64,000 bases of DNA from Anodontia alba (GCA_964016985.1 OZ024823.1:130158112-130222111); one strand, 5' to 3'; shown: positions 42,141 through 51,698, numbered from the stretch's first letter. The notes: generated by a model from the letters alone, not told the origin. Numbers and translations: made by a program.

Positions 42141-42275
42141 ATTTACTCAAGAGCAAACTGTTTAGACCCAGGCCAGACTGTTCCTTATTGGGTCCATAGG
42201 TCAAAATTTTCACTGTCCAAAATATTCTATTATCAATCTCACAACTCATACATACTTTGCTGTACAACTGTCTTA

Positions 42276-42475
42276 CACATTGCTTAGCATGCTGGGAAAA
42301 AATTACAGCAGATGATATTTTGAAATATTTTTTTCCAGAAAAAATAAGCTTTTCATGCAAATTGTCTCCTTTCAGTGCATGAAATGTTAAAGCCTTTTTT
42401 TCTGGGAGAAACAAAAAAAAAAAAAAAAAAAAATTGTTGTTTGCTGAAATAGCCCATCCAAAGTGCAGTAAAGGA
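42276..42475. mobile_element. Family G element
   Basis: TGCTTAGCATGCTGGG start; TTACAGCAGATGATATTTTG and TTGTTGTTTGCTGAAATAGC arms; TGCAAATTGTCTCC in the stem. An A run lies at about 42413-42433. Confidence 0.68.
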
Positions 42476-42510
42476 AGCGTATGCCCTATTGTGGACTTAA
42501 GCATCAGCAT

Positions 42511-42733
42511 TACGGTAAATATGCTAAAAATTCGAACACTAAAGCATCTGACAAAATGACATATGCAAACAGTGTAGACCCTGATCAGACTGCTCCTGAA
42601 GGAGCAGTCTGATCATGGTCTACACTGTTTGCCATTCCACTAAATATTTAAAGAAACTGCTGCAAAAAGAAAGCAAAATTTAAGCCAAAAGAGTATGGAA
42701 TAAAGTGTTCGAAATTTTAGGAAATTTACCGTA
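42511..42733. mobile_element. Family E fold-back MITE
   Basis: TACGGTAAATATGC start and GGAAATTTACCGTA end. AAAATTCGAACAC pairs with GTGTTCGAAATTTT. The core GATCAGACTGCTCC / GGAGCAGTCTGATC lies in CAAACAGTGTAGACC / GGTCTACACTGTTTG arms. The outer TA may be the target duplication. Second copy at 58191-58414. Confidence 0.82.
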
Positions 42734-42836
42734 CACATCAGTGTATCACAAAATTTAAAGATTAGTATTGAAGTAAAGTTTTTTGGTTTTGCTTAGGAAG
42801 TGAATCCAGTCCCCTAGATAAACCATAATTGTCCCA

Positions 42837-43002
42837 TTAACCCTTAAAGTGTCAGTTACAACTGCATTAGAAGACATTTTGAAATATTCCTTTTTAATTT
42901 TTAAAAGAAAATAAGTCTTTATATTTCATGTGAATCATCTCAGAAAAATAAAGAAAACTGAATGTTGTCTGCTAAATATTTTGCTTGATGTTTTAAGGGA
43001 GG
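42837..43002. mobile_element. Family A MITE
   Basis: TTAACCCTTAAAGTGTCAG start, TTTTGCTTGATGTTTTAAGG end. AAAGAAAATAAGTC.. arm kept; the loop is collapsed to GTGAATCATCTCAG. Confidence 0.68.
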
Positions 43003-43017
43003 GTCAAAAAGTTCTTT

Positions 43018-43145
43018 TTATGCCCCTTCGGAATGGTGGAAAGGGCATATAGTGTTCCTCCATTTGTCCGCATCCAAGATGGTGTTAGCAATTTGCGTTT
43101 AAGTTTTTCAGGCATTAGTAATTTGCATTCAGGTTTTTCGGGCTG
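43018..43145 (+). repeat. Z repeat fragment
   Basis: TTATGCCCCTTCGGAATGG then TGGAAAGGGCATATAGTG and two copies of TTTTTCRGGCnnnnGnAATTTGC-like phrases. Related phrases occur at 43275-43420 and 54080-54200. Confidence 0.5.
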
Positions 43146-43224
43146 GGGCATCCGTGTCCTTTGGAAATGTTTCTTGTTTTGTACAAATTGTGTGATGGAC
43201 AAATGCTGGTTTAACTATTAAAAA

Positions 43225-43520
43225 GCCAAACAAAATTTTAGCAGACAACATTCTTAATTATTGTTCTTTTATTTTGTTTATGCCCCTGCCATTCGAAGAA
43301 AGGTGGAAAGGGCATTTAATGTTAGTCCTTTCCATCTGTCTGTCTCCGTCCGTATCAGGTGTTAGCAATTTAAATTAAATTTTAATTAAATTTTTTTTCA
43401 GATAGGGGCATCTGTGTGCTTTGTTCAGAGAAAGTAAGTCTTGATATTCAGATAACGTGTCAAGTCTTATTTTCACTGAAAAATAAAAATAAAATGAGAA
43501 AGTCATCTGCTGGATGGCAT
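43225..43520. mobile_element. Family A relic split by a Z repeat
   Basis: AAAATTTTAGCAGACAACAT on the left and TGTTCAGAGAAAGTAAGTCT..AAAGTCATCTGCTGGATGG on the right are A parts. Between them (about 43276-43420) lies TTATGCCCCTGCC..GGAAAGGGCATTTAATG, a Z copy. Confidence 0.5.
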
Positions 43521-43732
43521 TTAACCCTGGTCCTGCTGAATCCAGATATGCCCTGCCTTTGCAAACAGTGTAGATCCAGATCAGTTGGCTTTGGAAGCCA
43601 ACTGATCTGTATCTGCATTTGTCATTAAGTGTGAATTTGTGTCAACAACCTGGATCAAGTAATCTGATTGGCTGAAAATTAGAAGTGGGCATGGCATACA
43701 TGTATTAAATTATTCAGCATAACAAGGGTTAA
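43521..43732 (-). mobile_element. Family C MITE
   Basis: TTAACCCTGGTCCTGCTGAA start, CATAACAAGGGTTAA end. Stem GATCAGTTGGCTTT / GGAAGCCAACTGATC. Confidence 0.84.
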
Positions 43733-43810
43733 GGATTAGTACACCGCAATTATGTATAGTAGCAGAGTATTACGATAGACCTTAGTGGTAATGTTAGATG
43801 AAGGCTTTGT

Positions 43811-44013
43811 TTAATTCTGGGTAAAAGTTTTATCAGACAACATTTTGAAACATTTTTTTCTTATTTTTCCCAGAAATCAGATTTGACATTTCATGCAAAT
43901 TGTCTCCATTGAGACAATTTGTATGAAATGTGGAATCCTGTTTTCTGGGGAAAATAAAAAAATGCCATCAGTTTGTCGTCTGCTGAGTCAGCCCAGAACC
44001 TGGTAAGTGTTAA
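43811..44013. mobile_element. Family G element
   Basis: TTAATTCTGGGTAAAAGTTT start; CCCAGAACCTGGTAAGTGTTAA-type end. GCAAATTGTCTCC / GAGACAATTTG stem; CAGTTTGTCGTCTGCTGAG right arm. Confidence 0.74.
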
Positions 44014-44167
44014 ATTTGAATTTGAATATTTGTAATTTCTTTATTTCTCATATTTGGGTAAAAATATTTTTATAATAAAATTTGTCATAATTACAGCCAC
44101 AACCGGTCAATCAGGTAGGTCACTATATTTTGTCCCGTAACAGGGTAATCGTGCTTAATCCTTAATT

Positions 44168-44364
44168 TTAACACATTGCATGCTGGGTAAAATTTTTGCA
44201 GACATCATTTTGAAATAGTTTTCTTATTTTTATTAGCAAATAGGATCTGACATTTCATGCAAACTGCAAGACAGTTTGCATGAAATGTCAGGTCCTATTT
44301 TATAGGGAAAAAAAATCATTAGTTTGTCGTCTGCTGTCTCTGCCCATAGTATAGAAAGTTTTAA
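44168..44364. mobile_element. Family G element
   Basis: TTAACACATTGCATGCTGGG start and AGAAAGTTTTAA end. GACATTTCATGCAAACTG pairs with CAGTTTGCATGAAATGTC. TTAGTTTGTCGTCTGCTG near the right end. Confidence 0.77.
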
Positions 44365-44457
44365 GCACCAGTCACTTCTGCAGCAGAACACATTCTTAGA
44401 GTTGTTTTTGTTGTTTTTTTCTGAGAAAATAAGGCATGATAAATCTTTTGGCTCATC
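44365..44457. mobile_element. Family A fragment
   Basis: CACCAGTCACTTCTGCAGCA followed by CTGAGAAAATAAGGCATG: one arm only, abutting G on the left and H on the right. Confidence 0.4.
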
Positions 44458-44537
44458 TACTAGGAAGACAACCGTAGCTCTAGATAAGAGGGGGTATCTA
44501 GATAATATGTTTCTTATTTCTCCTTGATACCATATGT

Positions 44538-44656
44538 TCTCAACATGCTCACAACGTTGAAACAACATCACTTCAACGTTGATTCAACGTCTTGACGTTG
44601 AAGTTGAATCAGCATTGAATTGATGTTGTTTCGATGTTGTGTGCCTGCTGGGTTGT
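44538..44656. mobile_element. Family N palindrome in H
   Basis: CACAACGTTGAAACAACATC and GATGTTGTTTCGATGTTGTG pair; TGCCTGCTGGGTT marks the right end. The left CCCAGCA end is corrupted. Confidence 0.62.
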
Positions 44657-44676
44657 GGGTACTCAGTAGGAGTGTC

Positions 44677-44978
44677 AGTCTCGGTGGCTCAGTTGGATGC
44701 GCCGTACAACTGGAGCCCAGGAGGTCGCGGGTTCAACCCCCGCCGAGGTCAGCAACATTCTTTCGCGGAGATTGATTGTAAAATATTTTCTAAGGTCGTT
44801 CTCTCCCTTCCGCTGATTCAAGAAGGGCAGTTGTCAGTTTCTGGCGAAAGAATGTGCACAATACTGATTAACCGCTTAGAGGACTAAGCCTGCCCAGTAA
44901 AAGTGTGGTTAGGTAAACTGACCGGGCTCGACATGACCCCATTGGGTTGACTGGGCCATAAAACCTCAACACAAACAA
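44677..44978 (+). mobile_element. tRNA-derived SINE K
   Basis: A box TGGCTCAGTTGG, B box GGTTCAACCCC, tail GGGCCATAAAACCTCAACAC. Perfect 16-bp duplication ACTCAGTAGGAGTGTC at 44661-44676 and 44979-44994. It sits in the stem of the H element. Confidence 0.92.
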
Positions 44979-45146
44979 ACTCAGTAGGAGTGTCTCACAA
45001 TGTTTATGTGGAGAAATAAGAAAAATATCAGTATATTTTTGGTTGAAAGAAATGCCTTATAAATCTGGAGCTATGCACAACTGATTCACATAAACTGCCA
45101 AGTCTTATTAGCACAGGAAAATACAAAAAAAAAAAAAAAAAAAAAA

Positions 45147-45345
45147 ATCAAAGCTACAGATAAGAGGGGGTATCCACATAATTTTTTTTCTTATTTCTCC
45201 ATGAAAACATATGTTGTGGCTACTCGTTAAAAGCACCTCAGGGAGGTGCTTCTAATGAGTACCACAACATATGTTTTCATGGAGAAATAAGATGACTATC
45301 AGTACTTTTTTGTTGAAAAAAGTGCCTTATCTGGAGCTTTGATTT
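45147..45345. mobile_element. Family H fold-back element, complete
   Basis: AAATCAAAGCTACAGATAAG start and CTTATCTGGAGCTTTGATTT end. The central palindrome is CTCCATGAAAACATATGTTG.. / ..CAACATATGTTTTCATGGAG with loop AGCACCTCAGGGAGGTGCTT. An A run borders the left end. Reference copy for H. Confidence 0.82.
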
Positions 45346-45639
45346 TAGAATGTCTTCCGTTTCGGATTTGAATGGGGCAACTGCTTTAAGGGCTGAATTG
45401 GATGTCATATTTAGAAGCATGTATGTTTTATTTGAACCTTTTCATCCCCTAGGCTATGCAAACTTTTGTAAACAGTGTAGATCAAGGCTAGAGAGCTTCC
45501 ACTGAGTTGACTTTATTGTTATGGGCTTCCTCAGATCATTCAGTTTGCCATTCATTTTGTTAGCTTGTCAAAAAGTCCTATTTTTGATGTAATAGATTCA
45601 TTGTTCTCTATGTAAGATACTGTTTTCACTCAAAAAGTC

Positions 45640-45842
45640 TTAACCCTTAAAGCGCCAATCACAACTGCAGCGGACGACAATTTTTTTTATATTTTTCAGA
45701 GAAAACAAGTCGACATTTCATGTGAATTGTCTGCTTGGCAGATGATTCACATGAAATGTCAAGACTTGGTTTCTCTGAAAAATAAAAAAAATAATTAAGA
45801 ATGTCGTCCGCTACAAATTTTGCTTGGCACTTTAAGGGTTAA
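45640..45842. mobile_element. Family A MITE, best copy
   Basis: TTAACCCTTAAAGCGCCAAT start and TTGGCACTTTAAGGGTTAA end, with TTAA at both sides. GCAGCGGACGACAATTTTTT / AATGTCGTCCGCTAC, AGAGAAAACAAGTCGACATT / AAGACTTGGTTTCTCTG, and GTGAATTGTCTGCTTGG / AGATGATTCAC arms are all present. Confidence 0.87.
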
Positions 45843-45933
45843 TATTTTTCTTAATTCTCCATGAAAAATATGTTGTGGTTACTTATTAGAAGCACCTCAC
45901 TGAGTCACTTCCAATGAGTACCCACAACATATC
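45843..45933. mobile_element. Family H core fragment
   Basis: CTTAATTCTCCATGAAAAAT, GTTGTGGTTACTTATTAGAA and CCAATGAGTACCCACAACAT: the H palindrome without its termini, directly abutting the A element. Confidence 0.6.
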
Positions 45934-45967
45934 CTTGCTCCAGATAAGGCCGTTTTTCACCCAAAAG

Positions 45968-46273
45968 CCTGCTTCGGTGGCTCAGTTGGATGTGCCGTCC
46001 GACTGAAGACCAGGAGGTCGCGGGTTCAACCCTGGCCGAGGTTGGCAATATTCTTTCGTGGAGATTGATCATGAAATATTTTCTACGGTCATTCTCTCCC
46101 TTCCGCTGATTCAAGAAGGGCAGTTGTCAGCTTCTGGCAAAAGAATGTGCACAATACTGGTTAACCGCTTAGAGGACTAAGCCTTCCCAGTAAACGTGTG
46201 GTTAGGTAAACTGACCGCGCTCGACATGACCCCACTGGGTTGACTGGGCCGTAAAACCTCAACACAAATAAAA
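45968..46273 (+). mobile_element. tRNA-derived SINE K
   Basis: A box TGGCTCAGTTGG, B box GGTTCAACCCT, tail GGGCCGTAAAACCTCAACAC. Perfect 14-bp duplication TTTTCACCCAAAAG at 45954-45967 and 46274-46287, inside H. Confidence 0.92.
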
Positions 46274-46434
46274 TTTTCACCCAAAAGTACTGATATTTTT
46301 CTTATTACTCCATGAAAACATATGTTGTGGGTACTCATTAGAAGTTCCTCAACAAGGCACTTCTAATGAGTACCCACAACATATGTTTTCACTGAGGTGC
46401 TTCTGATGAGTACCCACAACATGTTTTCGTAGAG

Positions 46435-46724
46435 TGGGGTGGTTGGGTGAGGCAAAAGTGTTGTGTATCTTACGACACCAGGGCGTCCAACTGAGATTGG
46501 CTTACAGTCGGGCAAGGCCTGCTATCCTTGCAGCAGGTAAGGGTAGAGGGGAGAGGGGAAATGTTATTATTTCTTCTGTTTCTTCCCTTTCATTTATTTT
46601 CCTCTCTCCCTTTCTTTCATTTCCTCTACTATCTCTTCTCCCTTTCTCTAGAAGGCGACACAAAATGACCCACAAGGGCTGACATGTTGTTAAATTCCAA
46701 CACAATCAGTCAATCAAAAGGTTA
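46435..46724 (+). mobile_element. Retroposon J
   Basis: About 290 bp. TGGTTGGGTGAGGCAAAAG head, GGGCGTCCAACTGAGATTGG, GCTATCCTTGCAGCAGGTAA, a pyrimidine-rich TTCCCTTTC/TCTCCC block, then AAATGACCCACAAGGG and a tail ending CAACACAATCAGTCAATCA. Flanked by TCGTAGAG (46427-46434 and 46725-46732). The direct duplication and oligo tail suggest SINE-type retroposition. I cannot assign an A/B box with confidence, so the source RNA is unknown. Second copy at 58502-58775. Confidence 0.72.
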
Positions 46725-46838
46725 TCGTAGAGTAATAAGAAAATTCTTATGCTGATACCCCCTCTTATCTGGAGCTATGACATATGTTCATAGGGAAATA
46801 ATCAGGATATACTTGTTATCTGGAGCTATAGAACTGCA

Positions 46839-47085
46839 GGGCCCAGTTGTTCAAAGTGTTGTTAGCTTAACGAGCTCGTTAGTGGTCAGAATGTTAGCTG
46901 TTTTAGTAAGTATCATATCTAATTCACAGGTATTTTTGCTGAAAAAATGTGAGTAGCTTTTGCAAATGCAAAAGCTACTCACATTTTTTTCAGCAAAAAT
47001 ATTAGCGTATATGCCATATTTAATGATTAAAGTTTTAACAATATGTTAACTAACGACATCGTTAGTTTTGAACAGCTGGGCCCAG
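46839..47085. mobile_element. Family I MITE
   Basis: GGGCCCAGTTGTTCAAAGTG and TTTTGAACAGCTGGGCCC ends; GTTAGCTTAACGAGCTCG and CTAACGACATCGTTAG subterminal; stem ATGTGAGTAGCTTTTGC / GCAAAAGCTACTCACAT is perfect. It follows an H terminus directly (CTTGTTATCTGGAGCTATAG). Confidence 0.84.
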
Positions 47086-47359
47086 GTCCAGAACCAACAA
47101 TGGGATATTTGATGCACAGTGCAGGAATAGGGCCCCTTTATATGCTAAACATGGGCATTAAAGGCACTGACACACTAACAGTCTGACCAGGGCCATTATT
47201 GTTTGCCTACAGGATCAGTGCAGCAGAATATATCAACATAGAGAGAGGCCCCTGATTACACTGCACAGATAGACAGACTGATCAAGGCTTTCTCTGACAC
47301 AAGGGCCATTTTCCAGTGTTGTGCATTATTTAGGTTTTTGGGATGAAAGGGATTGTTCA

Positions 47360-47576
47360 CTAGACTGGCTCCAGTCTCTGGTGACTATATATTTTTTTCT
47401 TATAATCCTGTTCAATAATCCACTAAAATAAAATCAAAATAATATCATGACTTTAAAGGCTGGTCACTCTAGTGACCAGCCTTTAAAGTCATGATATTGT
47501 TTTGGTTTTTATTTAGTGGATTATCAAACAGGATTATGTGAAAAATATTTAGTCACTGGAGACTGGAGCCAGTCTA
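47360..47576. mobile_element. 217-bp fold-back element with 8-bp TSD
   Basis: TAGACTGGCTCCAGTCTC.. at the left is inverse to ..GACTGGAGCCAGTCTA at the right, and almost the whole element folds on itself (GACTTTAAAGGCTGGTCACT / AGTGACCAGCCTTTAAAGTC at the tip). Perfect ATTGTTCA duplications lie at 47352-47359 and 47577-47584. An 8-bp TSD fits hAT or P elements. The only copy in the window. Confidence 0.83.
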
Positions 47577-47607
47577 ATTGTTCATTAGCTTACCCTTGGT
47601 GTGCTTT

Positions 47608-47866
47608 ATATGTCCTTAGCATGCTGGGTAAAAAATTCAGCGGAAGACTTCTTGAAATATTTTCTCTAATTTTTCCCAGAAAATAGGCTTTGTATAATGT
47701 GTTCTTTGTTTCCAAAAGCAATCTTTTTGGCGTTTATTTGATATTTTATGCAAATTGTAATCTTTGGAGACAATTTGCATGGAACGCCACAGTCTATTTT
47801 CTGGAAAAATAAGAAAAGTATCAATTTGTCATCTGCTGAATTTGCCCTGAGGGTGGTAAAGGTTAA
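47608..47866. mobile_element. Family G element with arm insert
   Basis: TCCTTAGCATGCTGGGTAAA start and GGGTGGTAAAGGTTAA end. The left arm carries about 50 extra bases (47690-47740) absent from other G copies; GCAAATTGTAATC / GACAATTTGC still pair. Confidence 0.76.
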
Positions 47867-47887
47867 TGATAATACTTGTTGGATCAG

Positions 47888-48093
47888 ATACTGTATTTGC
47901 CCCAATATTGCAACACCTTCTTTGTGTAGTACTTGTCATAAAAAAAAAATATAAAAAATAAGTACATTATGCCTTCCATTGACTTAATCAGTAGCAAACA
48001 GTTCAGAACCTGATCAGATGCTGCATGCTACCTGATCTGATCTGGGCCTACATTGTTTGTCTGCCTGTCCCATTACTTATGATAAATATGGTA
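47888..48093. mobile_element. Family B element
   Basis: TACTGTATTTGCCCCAATAT start, TTATGATAAATATGGTA end. CAAACAGTTCAGAACCTGAT..CAGATGCTGC and ATCTGATCTGGGCCTACATT core; an A run in the left arm. Confidence 0.62.
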
Positions 48094-48132
48094 ATTTATA
48101 AAAGACATGCCATAGTAGAAATAAATATAAAA

Positions 48133-48182
48133 ACACAAATGACCCACAAGGGTTGACGTGTTGTTAAACCCCAATGTGATAA
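48133..48182 (+). repeat. J-type retroposon tail fragment
   Basis: AAATGACCCACAAGGGTTGA followed by CGTGTTGTTAAACCCCAA matches the 3' part of J (46670-46710) without its body. Confidence 0.5.
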
Positions 48183-48256
48183 CTAGTAAAAGTACCAGCG
48201 AAAAATGGCATCCCAGCTACCAGGAAATGCTCAGTATTTCTTTACCTTTTCATGAA

Positions 48257-49149
48257 CCGGACAGTAGCTCAGTGGCAGAGCGTCCGCTTTGCGATGGGGA
48301 GGTTTTGGATTCAGTCCCCGGCTGGGTCATACCAAAGACTTTAAAAATGGTACTACTGTCCTTTCGACATCACTCGGAAAGACGTTTTTTTGCTTGGCGT
48401 TTTATTTCAGATGAAAATATTTTGTTCTGAATGACCATATCTGATCAGAAACCTTTTGTCTTTTCTGTTTCTGTGTTTTGTTCTCAAATATGTACCCTAA
48501 AATTAAATTTATGGCCAAACATTTGTCTGACCTATGCAATTTCTATAGTAAAGTGATTTTTTGGAATTTTTTTAAGAAAGTAGTTTTCAAGTTTCTTTGC
48601 AGAATTTAAATTATTGATGTTTTACAACAATATTGTGAAAATTTCAGAAAATTTGAACAAGCGGAACTTGTTGAAAATCTGCCTCCAAGTTACCTACCCT
48701 ACAGATTTCTGCATAATTTGCATTCATTTTTACTATGGGGAAAAGTGTGAATACTCGATTTTTTTAAAACCAATGACTAGAATATATCTTTTTGTGCTTA
48801 GGTAGTTACGACAGATGGTTTTGCATTAAATCATGACAAAAATTTCCAAATTTACTTCTGTGTACAGCACCAGGCAAAAAACGACTTTCCAAAAGATGTT
48901 GAAAGGACAGTAGCTGCTCTTTCGCTTGGCACTCAGCATATAGAAAGTAAAGCTAGGAAACTGAACTGGTCAGCTCAGTGTCAGCATAATGTGACTGGGT
49001 GGAATATCATGTCAAAGTGTCTGGGGCATGATATTTCAGTGAGGCAGCACTCTAAAAGTGAGCATTGAGCTCCCTGCCACATCAGACACAGTCGCGATAT
49101 GACTGAAAGATTGTTGAAAGCGATGTTAAGCCCAAATCAAACAAATACA
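48257..49149 (+). mobile_element. tRNA-derived SINE X, split by a MITE
   Basis: Head 48257-48355: A box TAGCTCAGTGGCAGAGCG, B box GGATTCAGTCCC, then CATACCAAAGACTTTAAAAA. Body and tail 48911-49149: TCGCTTGGCACTCAGC, ATAATGTGACTGGGTGG, CATGATATTTCAGTGAGGCA, GCGATGTTAAGCCCAAATC with a CAAACAAA tail. TTTTCATGAA is duplicated around the whole (48247-48256 and 49150-49159). The head/body/tail layout is a common bivalve SINE type. Confidence 0.87.
48356..48910. mobile_element. 555-bp TA-flanked TIR element inside SINE X
   Basis: CTGTCCTTTCGACATC at the left is inverse to GATGTTGAAAGGACAG at the right with one mismatch. TA lies on both sides (48354-48355 and 48911-48912). Removing the element rejoins GGTAC-TA-GCTGCTCTTTCGC, the expected SINE sequence. 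AT-rich interior without a transposase; Tc1/mariner-type non-autonomous element (inference). Confidence 0.82.
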
Positions 49150-49236
49150 TTTTCATGAAAATGCTTTCGGCATTTCACGTTTTCCAAAAGGAAATGCGTA
49201 CAGAAAGAGAAAGGCCCTCTAAGTGCAATGTATAGT

Positions 49237-49450
49237 TTAACCCTTGTCATGCTGAATAAATTGCTATGCGATGCCCACTTCTAATTTTCAGCCAATCAGA
49301 TTGCTTGATCCAAATTGTTACTACAAATTCATATTCTTAATGGCAAACAGTGCAGATCCAGATCAGTTGGCTTCTTCAGAAGCCAACTGATCTGGATCTA
49401 CACTGTTTACAAAGTAAGGGTATATCCGGGTTCAGCATGACAAGGGTTAA
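49237..49450 (+). mobile_element. Family C MITE
   Basis: TTAACCCTTGTCATGCTGAA start, TCAGCATGACAAGGGTTAA end. Perfect stem GATCAGTTGGCTTC / GAAGCCAACTGATC. GTCATG / CATGAC replaces GTCCTG / CAGGAC in both ends, so the termini changed together. Confidence 0.87.
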
Positions 49451-49670
49451 AATGTTTAGGTTTAGAAAGCAAGCATCTTGGCACAATGTTTTAATGAAAT
49501 CAGTGAACAAATAAGAAAGATGTTATTTTTCCCAGATGTTTACAGTTTGTTATTTTTTTTTACTTTGAGCATGGGAGCTGCCATTTTGAATATTTTTTTA
49601 AACTTAGATATGTATTGTTTGTAAACACAAATAAAAGCTGCTTATGTGAGATAGTTGATACATGTAGTAC

Positions 49671-49972
49671 CATATTCGACCTAATTACCGCACATACCGT
49701 ACTTTTTGTCTACTTCTTTATAAAGACATATCTTGTGTGTACTCATTTGAATTGCATCGACAAGTCGATGCAATTCAAATTGAGTACCTTGAATATATGC
49801 CTTCATGAAGAAAATCAGGAAAGAAAATCGCATAATCATCATCAAATGTCCTTTTCTGATCTTTTTTATTATGTACCCTAAGTAGGTTGATGCATGTTTT
49901 AACACAAAGTGTTCCAAGTAATTTTGAAAAACCTAAGCGCACAGTGCGGTTATTAGGTCGAATACGGTATAC
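49671..49972. mobile_element. Family S fold-back element
   Basis: CATATTCGACCTAATTACCG start and CGGTTATTAGGTCGAATACG end. Inner stem TTTGAATTGCATCGAC / GTCGATGCAATTCAAA, preceded by TTGTGTGTACTCA. Further copies at 29306 and 50391. Confidence 0.78.
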
Positions 49973-50029
49973 AATTATGCTCCTGAACACATTTACAGGT
50001 ACATGTATGTAGCATTTGGTTGTGATATA

Positions 50030-50362
50030 CAGTCGACTCTCGTTATCTCGAATTCCAAGGGACACTCGGAAATACTTCGAGATATCCATACTTCAACATA
50101 TTAGATTTGCAGAATTGAGGAAAAACTAATTCGATTAACCACATTTAACAAATATATGTGTAATTGGACTCTTGAAGTTAGAGATATATATTGAAAATAT
50201 TGTGGAAAAGAAGAGAAATTGCTCCTTAGGAGCAATTTCTCCGCTTTTCCACAATATTTTTTGTATGTTGTTAGATTTTCATGTTTAGGCAGGGACTGGA
50301 TTTTCACTTCGAGATAAGCGGTCATTCGAGATAAGCAAGGTCGAGATAACGAGAGTCAACTG
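50030..50362. mobile_element. Family T, pogo/Tigger-like MITE, complete
   Basis: CAGTCGACTCTCGTTATCTC start and GAGATAACGAGAGTCAACTG end, TA on both sides. Centre: AATATTGTGGAAAAG..AGAAATTGCTCC / GGAGCAATTTCT..CTTTTCCACAATATT. Lies between two S copies. Confidence 0.82.
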
Positions 50363-50390
50363 TATTTAATTATTTTTCCATAATGAATTA

Positions 50391-50700
50391 CTATATTCGA
50401 CCTAATTACTGCACATACCCCTATAAGTGCACAGTCTTCAGGATACAGCCCATGTATTTGTATCTACTTCTCTATAAAAGCATAATGATGTGGGTACTCA
50501 TTTGAATTGCCTTGACAAGTAGAGGCTTTTATAAAGACATACAGAAATTAATATAGAATAAGCATATATAATAAATAATCCTCTCATGAAGTCCTCTGCT
50601 AATTTTTCTTTAAAGTGTACCCTTATAAGGTTCATATTTTACTAAAAAGTTTTCCCAGTAATTTTGAAAACCTATGGGGTAATTAAGTAGAATATGGTTG
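50391..50700. mobile_element. Family S element
   Basis: CTATATTCGACCTAATTACT start and GGTAATTAAGTAGAATATGG end. GGGTACTCATTTGAATTGCC and TCTCATGAAGTCCTCTGCTA match the other S copies. The loop stem is shortened. Confidence 0.7.
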
Positions 50701-50916
50701 TTGGTTATGGTGTCACATGTTCACAAAAATGGCAGCTTCTGTGACATTTTCTAGACCTTCGAAGTCCAACAACTTTATTATTTTTTAACTGATTTTAATA
50801 ATGTTTGCCAAACTACTCAGTTTAATATGTTTCTTATTATCTGTTGGATTATATGTGCTGTGCTATGAAGTCTGGTCATGGCTTAGCTGTCTTCTTGCAG
50901 AATCATTAGGTAACAA

Positions 50917-51195
50917 TTATGAAAACATGCCTATTCAAGTGTACTGAAAATTTTACCACCAAAAAATGGAAAATTTTCAGATAAAAATTTTTTGAAATTT
51001 TTCGTATTTCTTCTCAAAGTATAGATTGTGGGTACTCCTTAGAACAAACTCAATAAGGCAGTTCTAACAAGTACCTTCAATCTATGTTTTTGAGCAGAAA
51101 TAAGAAAAATAATGTATACCCCTGTAAACCTCAGTTTTACTATATAAAAGTGGGGTTTAAGAGCTTCAAAATGATATAGGCATGTTTTCGTAATG
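50917..51195. mobile_element. Family D element
   Basis: ATTATGAAAACATGCCTATT start and ATAGGCATGTTTTCGTAAT end. AGATTGTGGGTACTCC / GTACCTTCAATCTATG arms, more mismatched than at 4589. Confidence 0.8.
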
Positions 51196-51201
51196 TCACT
51201 G

Positions 51202-51510
51202 CATACATGCCATACCTCACACTGTGAGACAAAATCTCAGAGAATTTTGGCCCTTCTAGACCCCATCTCCCATAAGATTTTCAAACCCCACAGAATTTTC
51301 ATATACCATTTAATAAGCTATTTTTTGAAGAAATGGAAATAAATCACACATTAGCATGGATATCCCAAGATTAATTCATTAAAATAATGGCTTTTAACTT
51401 ACTTATATAAGCTTGAAAGTGATTTTCACAAAAATCTCACAGAATTTCATCAAATCTCCCCTAAAATTTTGCAAAATCTCACAGATTTCTGTCAACAGCT
51501 GATGGCATGT
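51202..51510. mobile_element. About 309-bp element with 9-bp direct flank
   Basis: ATGTCACTG lies at 51193-51201 and 51511-51519. Short inverted ends CATACATGCCATA and ATGGCATGT. The interior repeats AAAATCTCACAGAAT-like phrases. A 9-bp duplication could indicate a Mutator-like element, but the short TIR makes this tentative. Confidence 0.5.
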
Positions 51511-51513
51511 ATG

Positions 51514-51695
51514 TCACTGTATTCACTCTAAGTATTTGGACAGACAAATCTGAGCAGACACTGCCAGACAGTGTAGAACCAGATCAGATACCACACAACA
51601 CAGCATCTGATCAGTGTGTTCATTGTTTGCCACTTATCCTGCAGTTAACAGGTAGTTAAATGGACTTGTTTAAAATTTAGGATAGATATAGTAAG
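51514..51695. mobile_element. Family B element
   Basis: CACTGTATTCACTCTAAGTA start, TTTAGGATAGATATAGTA end. Core GTGTAGAACCAGATCAGATA / CAGCATCTGATCAG present. Confidence 0.62.
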
Positions 51696-51698
51696 GGG

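Larger units (their letters stand above)
44458..45070. mobile_element. Family H element with two insertions
   Basis: The left side, CTCTAGATAAGAGGGGGTAT, CTTATTTCTCC and CATATGTT, is interrupted by N (44538-44656) and again by a SINE (44677-44978). H resumes with ATGTGGAGAAATAAGAAAAA and ends CTTATAAATCTGGAGCTATG. Confidence 0.65.
45936..46785. mobile_element. Family H element with SINE and J insertions
   Basis: H begins at GCTCCAGATAAGGCCG, is cut by SINE K (45968-46273) and continues with GTACTGATATTTTTCTTATT and the palindrome (46310-46395). One arm is duplicated (CTTCTGATGAGTACCCACAA near 46400). It is cut again by J (46435-46724) and ends CCTCTTATCTGGAGCTATGA. All H pieces are in normal order. 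Confidence 0.72.

Noticed and set aside
42106..42510. 134-residue minus-strand frame
   Set aside because: Crosses a tandem duplication, a B relic, a G element and a poly-A run; a chance frame through repeats.
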